Below, one piece after another: positions 13,615-17,381 of a DNA stretch of 17,381 nt; the first letter of the stretch is position 1; each line of letters starts with the position of its first letter. Position numbers and translations under genes: made by a program. The stretch lies in contig CAMLPZ010000056.1 of NCBI GenBank assembly GCA_946482045.1, forward strand, positions 1-17,381. Direction: 5' to 3'. The DNA comes from an uncultured Asticcacaulis sp. (GTDB taxonomy: Bacteria; Pseudomonadota; Alphaproteobacteria; Caulobacterales; Caulobacteraceae). The notes under the pieces are model-generated. The model worked only from the letters and a program-made list of their open reading frames with translations. It had not been told where the DNA came from and did no database searches.

Positions 13615-14525
13615 CAGATAAGCTTTCCTTGCTGGGCCAGCGCCCATAGTCCGGCCGCCGAGGCTTCGTCACCGTCGATTTCGGTGACGTCGGTGAAGCC
13701 GGTATGATTCAATGCACGCTTGTACAGGGTAATCAGCGACCCTGCGCCGATCAGGGTCACGGGGCGGATGCCGTGGCGCAGCGACTCGGCGCGGATCTCC
13801 GAGCCGATGAGCAGGCCGGAAAGATAGGAGGACAGGCTCTCCGGCTTGATATTACCGAACAGTCCTTCGGTGCGCGCCGAGAAGACCAGCGACAGGAAAG
13901 ACTTGTCGGCCATGGCGCGATCGACGCCTAAGGTAAAGGCGGCTTCGTCGTCGATGTCGTTTTCCATCAGGTCGCCCAGGATCGAATGGCGCTTCAGGAC
14001 CTGGAACATTTCGCCGGTCATGTAGGATGAGAAGCCCTGGATGATGCCGTCATGGACGACGGCCCACTTGCAGTGCGTGCCCGGAAGCACAAAGACGCCG
14101 TCGCCGTGTTTCTGGCTGAGGCCGAAGATCTGGGTTTCCTCGCCGCGCATGACGTTCTTGATACCCGGATGGTCGGCGTCGGCGGACAGGCCGGGCACGA
14201 TCTTCACCTTAAGCTTGTCAGACGGAGCATCGACAATGCCGGCGACGATCTCCCTGGCGCCGGCGGGGCAGGGGACGTAGGGCGCCTCCTTCCAGCCTGT
14301 GCGCGAGCCGACCATGCCCGAGAGCAGGATAGGTAAGTCCGGGCGGGCGAAGTCTTCCTTCATGACCGATGACAGGGCCTGTTCGAAGCTCAGGACGCCC
14401 AGGTTCTTGAGGCCGATATTGGCATTGTGGCGGGCGATGATCTCGCCGTCGGCGCTGAACAGGAACAGACGGAAGTTGGTCGTACCCCAATCGGCGGCGA
14501 GCAGGGCGGGCGGTTCAGTCGACAT
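13614..14525 (-). CDS. dgoK: 2-dehydro-3-deoxygalactonokinase
   Basis: A 303-residue sugar-acid kinase that phosphorylates 2-dehydro-3-deoxygalactonate with ATP, the step before DgoA. The N-terminus LLAADWGTTNFRLFLF is the phosphate-binding loop of the ASKHA fold in DgoK. Later motifs are LLSGMVGSRTGWKEAPYVPCPAG, GEETQIFG, VLPGTHCKWA and LIGAGSLITLYKRAL. All are typical of the family, and length is normal for DgoK. ATG 14525 gives the expected beginning; the frame stays open 66 codons upstream through a hairpin-rich leader and that part is not homologous-looking. No strong Shine-Dalgarno is seen. The gene follows the lactonase by 115 bp and overlaps dgoA by one base. Confidence 0.93.
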   Translation of the reverse strand: MSTEPPALLAADWGTTNFRLFLFSADGEIIARHNANIGLKNLGVLSFEQALSSVMKEDFARPDLPILLSGMVGSRTGWKEAPYVPCPAGAREIVAGIVDAPSDKLKVKIVPGLSADADHPGIKNVMRGEETQIFGLSQKHGDGVFVLPGTHCKWAVVHDGIIQGFSSYMTGEMFQVLKRHSILGDLMENDIDDEAAFTLGVDRAMADKSFLSLVFSARTEGLFGNIKPESLSSYLSGLLIGSEIRAESLRHGIRPVTLIGAGSLITLYKRALNHTGFTDVTEIDGDEASAAGLWALAQQGKLI

Positions 14526-14554
14526 AAGGGTAAAACTCAGTCCGAAAATGGTTT

Positions 14555-14640
14555 CCAAAGGGCGAAGCGCTTTGGCAAGGGCGACTGCCCGCCCGAGCTT
14601 ATGCGAGGAGCCTCGCGGCGCTTGAGCGGGCAAAAAGCCC
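14555..14640. other. Hairpin-rich leader between lactonase gene and dgoK
   Basis: The 115-bp gap holds two stem-loops. One is CCAAAG g GC / GC g CTTTGG (14555-14575), 8 pairs with one mismatch. The other is long and imperfect (14587-14631), made of an outer 6-bp stem, a 3-bp stem and an inner GCGAG/CTCGC stem. A short GGGC-AAAAA-GCCC (14628-14640) follows. No T-run is placed to make any of these a classical terminator on the minus strand. Possible roles are mRNA processing or stability. Confidence 0.5.
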
Positions 14641-15504
14641 TTAGCCCTTAAACTTCTGCGGTTCAAGGCCGGTGTGCCCACGCAACAATTCATTTGGGAT
14701 TTCGAAGAATGTACCGCCTTCACGATCGTCTGGAAGGTCGACGGCGGCGGAGGTCACGAAGACGCGGTCGAGGCCTTCACCGGCAAAGCACAGCGAGGTC
14801 GTTTGCCTGGCTGGCAGGTCGATATGGAAGTCCTCACGGCCGTTGGCAAGGAAGCGCGTGACGCGGCCGATGCCCCAGTGCGAAATCCACAGTCCGCCCT
14901 GGGCGTCGCAGGTCATGCCGTCGGGGCCGCCCATTTCGTCGGTGAACTTCAGGAAGAGGCGCTTGTTGCGGATTTCACCGGCGTCGTCGATATCAAAGAC
15001 GAAAACCGAGCCGTGACCGGTATCGGTGTGGTAGACGGTTCGGAAGTCCGCGGAGAAGGCCGGGCCGTTGGCGATCATGTATGGGCCATCGACTTCCTGG
15101 ACGCTGAGGTCGGTGTTCAGGCGATACCAGGCGCCCGAGGTTTTTTCGATTGGCTTGTGCATAGACCCCGCCCAGATGCGGCCGTAGTTGTCGGCTTTGG
15201 CGTCATTCATGCGGTTTTCCGGCTCATGCGGATACGGGTTATGGATGTGGCGGATGGTCAGCGGTTCCAGCGTGACCTCGGCGAAGCCACTCATCAGGCC
15301 GGCGATGAAACCGCCTTTTTCGCGCTCGATGACCCAACTGATGTGCTCGGGAAAATGCCAGGTGCGAGATGTGCCGTCCATGAAATAGGCATGCAGATTG
15401 TTCGACAGGATATCGACCCAGTAGACGCAGTTGTCGCGCCGCGACCAGGTCGGGCCTTCGCCTAGAATGGCGCCAGGCGCGGAGCGGCGGATGATGTCGG
15501 GCAT
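14641..15504 (-). CDS. SMP-30/gluconolactonase-family sugar lactonase
   Basis: A 287-residue six-bladed beta-propeller enzyme that opens aldonolactones to aldonic acids. The metal ligands of the family are all in place: E16 in LGEGPTW, N146 in MIANGPAFS, and D195 in GGPDGM; ENRMNDAKADNYGRIWAG (about 96-113) is the substrate-side loop. Human regucalcin uses E18, N154 and D204, in matching surroundings. ATG 15504 has GAGAGGAAG a few bases upstream. No signal peptide is visible, so it is probably cytoplasmic. It leads an operon with dgoK and dgoA, which suggests galactonolactone as substrate, though arabino-, glucono- or fucono-lactone cannot be excluded. Its promoter is probably the TTGACG element at 15591-15586. 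Confidence 0.9.
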   Translation of the reverse strand: MPDIIRRSAPGAILGEGPTWSRRDNCVYWVDILSNNLHAYFMDGTSRTWHFPEHISWVIEREKGGFIAGLMSGFAEVTLEPLTIRHIHNPYPHEPENRMNDAKADNYGRIWAGSMHKPIEKTSGAWYRLNTDLSVQEVDGPYMIANGPAFSADFRTVYHTDTGHGSVFVFDIDDAGEIRNKRLFLKFTDEMGGPDGMTCDAQGGLWISHWGIGRVTRFLANGREDFHIDLPARQTTSLCFAGEGLDRVFVTSAAVDLPDDREGGTFFEIPNELLRGHTGLEPQKFKG

Positions 15505-15565
15505 GGGCTTCCTCTCTTTATGCTTTGTCCGTTTTTAACCGGCGAGAGCCAGGGTTTTCCAGCGA

Positions 15566-15607
15566 TTATTTAGCCCAGTGGGTCACGTCAAGAAATTTGT
15601 ATGATAA
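15566..15607 (-). promoter_or_regulatory. Candidate promoter and operator of the lactonase-dgoK-dgoA operon
   Basis: On the minus strand TTGACG (15591-15586) is followed after 11 bases by GCTAAATAATC. This fits the Caulobacter housekeeping pattern TTGACGS-N10-14-GCTANAWC except at two positions (T for S, and A in place of the final C). A start near 15558 would leave about a 55-base leader. Just upstream, TTGTATGATAA (15597-15607) is one base away from TNGTNNNACNA, a common GntR/FCD operator pattern. It matches 9 of 11 bases of the element in front of the fadR-type gene. Confidence 0.45.
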
Positions 15608-15659
15608 TTTGTGCGCCCTTCCGTTAGGTCGCAGAAAATTTCGTGCGCTATCTTGACGT
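15585..15659. promoter_or_regulatory. Divergent control region with inverted and direct repeats
   Basis: ACGTCAAG (15585-15592) is mirrored by CTTGACGT (15652-15659), placing a TTGACG box outward on each strand. Between them AATTTGTGCGC (15606-15616) recurs as AATTTCGTGCGC (15637-15648), 32 bp apart, about three helical turns. The rightward box has no well-spaced -10 (CCTATA lies 19 bp away), so the thiolase promoter is uncertain. The remainder of 15505-15795 shows nothing else clear. Confidence 0.4.
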
Positions 15660-15795
15660 TCGCGTAAAGTAAGCGCACCTATACGGCTATATGCAAAGCG
15701 GCGCGTTATCACGCGAAAGTGGCTGTTGGTCCAATGGCGCTTTTGGCGGACGTGCTTATAAACGGGCTCCAAAAAGCCGGAGGATGTTCTCGCCC

Positions 15796-17013
15796 ATGCC
15801 GACCCCAGACAATTCCGCCTACATCTATGACCACGTGCGCACGCCGCGCGGCAAGGGCAAGAAGGATGGCAGCCTGCATCAGTTCACGGCGCTCGACCTG
15901 TCGGCCCAGGTGCTGAGTACCTTACGCGATCGCAGCAACCTCGACACCACGCTGGTTGACGACGTGTCGTGGGGCTGTGTGACGCCGGTCGGCGAGCAGG
16001 GCGGGGATATCGCCCGCGCGGCGGTTCTGGCGGCCGGCTATGACCAATATACGGCTGGCGCCCAGGTCAACCGCTTCTGCGCTTCAGGCCTGGAGGCCGT
16101 TAATATCGCCGCCGCCAAGGTGGTGTCGGGCGAAGCGACCATGGCCATCGGCGGTGGTGTCGAATGCATGAGCCGCGTGCCCATGGGCTCGGACGGCGGC
16201 GCCTGGGCGATCGATGTGCGCGGCGCCTTCCCGCAGTATTTCGTCCCCCAAGGCGTATCGGCCGACATGATCGCCTCCAAATGGGGCTTTTCGCGCACCG
16301 ACTGTGACGCCTATGCCGTTGAAAGCCATAAGCGCGCTGCCAAATCCTGGACTGAAGGCCGCTTCAAGAATGCCGTCATCAAGGTCAAGGACCAGATGGG
16401 CGTCACGGCCTTGGATCACGACGAAAGCATCCGCGCCGGCACCGACATGCAGACGCTTGGCGGCCTCAATCCGTCGTTTGCCATGATGGGGGAGATGGCC
16501 TTCGATGCAGTCATCAACCAGCGTTACCCTGAAGTCGAGCGGATCAACCACGTCCACACGCCGGGCAATTCCTCGTCGATCGTCGATGGCGCGGCAGCCG
16601 TCCTGGTCGGTTCCAAGGAAGCTGGCGTGATCACTGGCATGAAGGCAAAGGCGCGCATCGTTGGCACAGCCTCGATCGGTTCCGAACCATCGATCATGCT
16701 GACCGGCCCGTCCTACGTTACCGAAAAGCTGCTCAAGAAGCTTGGCATGAAGGTGTCGGACATCGATCTCTATGAGCTCAACGAAGCCTTTGCCGCCGTG
16801 GTGCTGCGCTACATGCAGGCGCTCGATATCCCGCACGACAAGATCAATGTCTGCGGCGGCGCCATCGCGATGGGCCATCCGCTGGGCGCCACAGGCGCCA
16901 TGATCCTCGGCACGCTGGTCGATGAGCTGGAACGGACAGGCAAATCGACCGGGCTGGCCGTTTTGTGTGTCGGCGGCGGCATGGCCACCGCCACCGTGGT
17001 CGAACGCGTCTAA
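15796..17013 (+). CDS. Thiolase (acetyl-CoA C-acyltransferase), fatty-acid beta-oxidation
   Basis: A 405-residue thiolase that cleaves 3-ketoacyl-CoA with CoA to acetyl-CoA and a shortened acyl-CoA, or runs in reverse. All catalytic residues are present: C95 in [12 protein letters not shown]361 in [15 protein letters not shown], and C391 in [17 protein letters not shown] (about 329-335) and a glycine-rich C-terminus are also standard. ATG 15796 gives the expected [19 protein letters not shown] start; ATG 15784 sits directly on the GGAGG (15779-15783) and is too close, although the 12-bp gap to 15796 is rather long. The frame extends further upstream without family-like sequence. It is followed by a FadB/FadJ-type gene after 18 bp, so the pair probably forms the two subunits of a beta-oxidation complex (FadA/FadI-type). 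Confidence 0.92.
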   Translation: MPTPDNSAYIYDHVRTPRGKGKKDGSLHQFTALDLSAQVLSTLRDRSNLDTTLVDDVSWGCVTPVGEQGGDIARAAVLAAGYDQYTAGAQVNRFCASGLEAVNIAAAKVVSGEATMAIGGGVECMSRVPMGSDGGAWAIDVRGAFPQYFVPQGVSADMIASKWGFSRTDCDAYAVESHKRAAKSWTEGRFKNAVIKVKDQMGVTALDHDESIRAGTDMQTLGGLNPSFAMMGEMAFDAVINQRYPEVERINHVHTPGNSSSIVDGAAAVLVGSKEAGVITGMKAKARIVGTASIGSEPSIMLTGPSYVTEKLLKKLGMKVSDIDLYELNEAFAAVVLRYMQALDIPHDKINVCGGAIAMGHPLGATGAMILGTLVDELERTGKSTGLAVLCVGGGMATATVVERV

Positions 17014-17031
17014 GGCAGGGAGAGAAAAACA

Positions 17032-17381
17032 ATGGAAAACTTCAAGACCGAACTCGACGCCGACGGCATCCTGCTCTGCACCTTCGATGTGCCGGGCAAG
17101 ACGATGAACACCTTTACCAAGGCGGCTTTGGCCGACCTCGAAACCATCGCCAATCGCGCCAAAAACGAAGCCGAGATCAAGGGCGTGGTCCTGACCTCCG
17201 GCAAGACAACCGGCTTCTGCGCCGGCGCCGACCTCGAAGAAATGCTGGGCGGGGCTTGGGAAACCGGCGCCGACCTCGAAGGCGAGGCCAAGCTCAAGGC
17301 CAGCTTCGATGCAGCGTTCGAAATGAACCGCGTCTACCGCCTGCTGGAAACCTGCGGCAAGCCGGTGGCTGTCGCCATCAA
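17032..17381 (+). CDS. FadB/FadJ-type enoyl-CoA hydratase / 3-hydroxyacyl-CoA dehydrogenase, 5' part
   Basis: The first 116 codons of a gene that runs off the window. ATG 17032 is preceded by AGGGAGAG about 8 bp upstream and lies 18 bp after the thiolase stop. The visible protein is the start of a crotonase fold: GILLCTFDVPGKTMNTFT, then IKGVVLTSGKTTGFCAGADLEEM, where FCAGADL forms the oxyanion hole, then RLLETCGKPVAVAI. VPGKTMNT at the start is characteristic of the long multifunctional FadB/FadJ proteins, which add a 3-hydroxyacyl-CoA dehydrogenase part at the C-terminus. That part lies outside the window, so a stand-alone hydratase is not strictly excluded. It works with the thiolase in beta-oxidation. 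Confidence 0.85.
   Translation, partial: MENFKTELDADGILLCTFDVPGKTMNTFTKAALADLETIANRAKNEAEIKGVVLTSGKTTGFCAGADLEEMLGGAWETGADLEGEAKLKASFDAAFEMNRVYRLLETCGKPVAVAI

Noticed and set aside
14564..14572. GAAGCGCTT in the dgoK leader, the core of the LacI operator
   Set aside because: Only 9 of 14 bases match the operator and the flanks are not TGG/CCA. The match is better explained as one arm of the local hairpin.
14526..14723. Upstream extension of dgoK by 66 codons
   Set aside because: The kinase fold starts right after the ATG at 14525, and the extension crosses the hairpin leader and the end of the lactonase gene.

Overview
The window looks like chromosomal DNA of an alphaproteobacterium of the Caulobacteraceae. 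Asticcacaulis, Caulobacter or Brevundimonas relatives are the best guesses, an inference from gene content. The DNA is GC-rich and the genes have GC-rich third positions. It carries a Xanthomonas/Caulobacter-type TonB-dependent receptor, a TonB-linked flavin halogenase and De Ley-Doudoroff galactonate genes. I saw no phage, transposase, plasmid, CRISPR, tRNA or rRNA signal.

Positions 1-5401 and 5539-10423 form a TonB-dependent carbohydrate-utilisation locus on the + strand. It opens with the 3' end of a GH43 beta-xylosidase-type gene, closed by a strong terminator. A LacI-family regulator follows, then a TonB-dependent outer-membrane receptor. After a terminator-like hairpin come a secreted GH3 beta-glucosidase, a tryptophan-halogenase-family flavoprotein and a GH30 lipoprotein glycosidase. 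Two identical perfect palindromes (TGGAAGCGCTTCCA), 242 bp apart, flank the lacI-receptor intergenic region. They are very probably the operators of the LacI protein. The likely scheme is that lipid-anchored or secreted enzymes trim a beta-glucan or xylan-type glycan, the receptor imports oligomers, the GH3 enzyme releases glucose or xylose units, and LacI senses a product.

Positions 10424-10972 are a gene-free stretch dense in hairpins. Two terminators face each other, which suggests an unannotated minus-strand small RNA. Next come a FadR/GntR-type regulator (TTG start, good Shine-Dalgarno), a stretch with two large palindromes that resemble a dispersed alphaproteobacterial intergenic repeat, and a Nudix hydrolase.

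Positions 12429-15504 are a minus-strand operon: SMP-30/gluconolactonase-type lactonase, 2-dehydro-3-deoxygalactonokinase (dgoK), 2-dehydro-3-deoxy-6-phosphogalactonate aldolase (dgoA) and a GNAT acetyltransferase. These are the lactonase, kinase and aldolase steps of oxidative galactose/galactonate breakdown. The sugar dehydrogenase and galactonate dehydratase are not in the window. A motif shared by the fadR promoter and the lactonase promoter suggests the FadR-type protein controls both.

Positions 15505-15795 are a divergent control region. From 15796 to the end lie a thiolase and the start of a FadB/FadJ-type hydratase/dehydrogenase, the beginning of a fatty-acid beta-oxidation operon cut off by the window.
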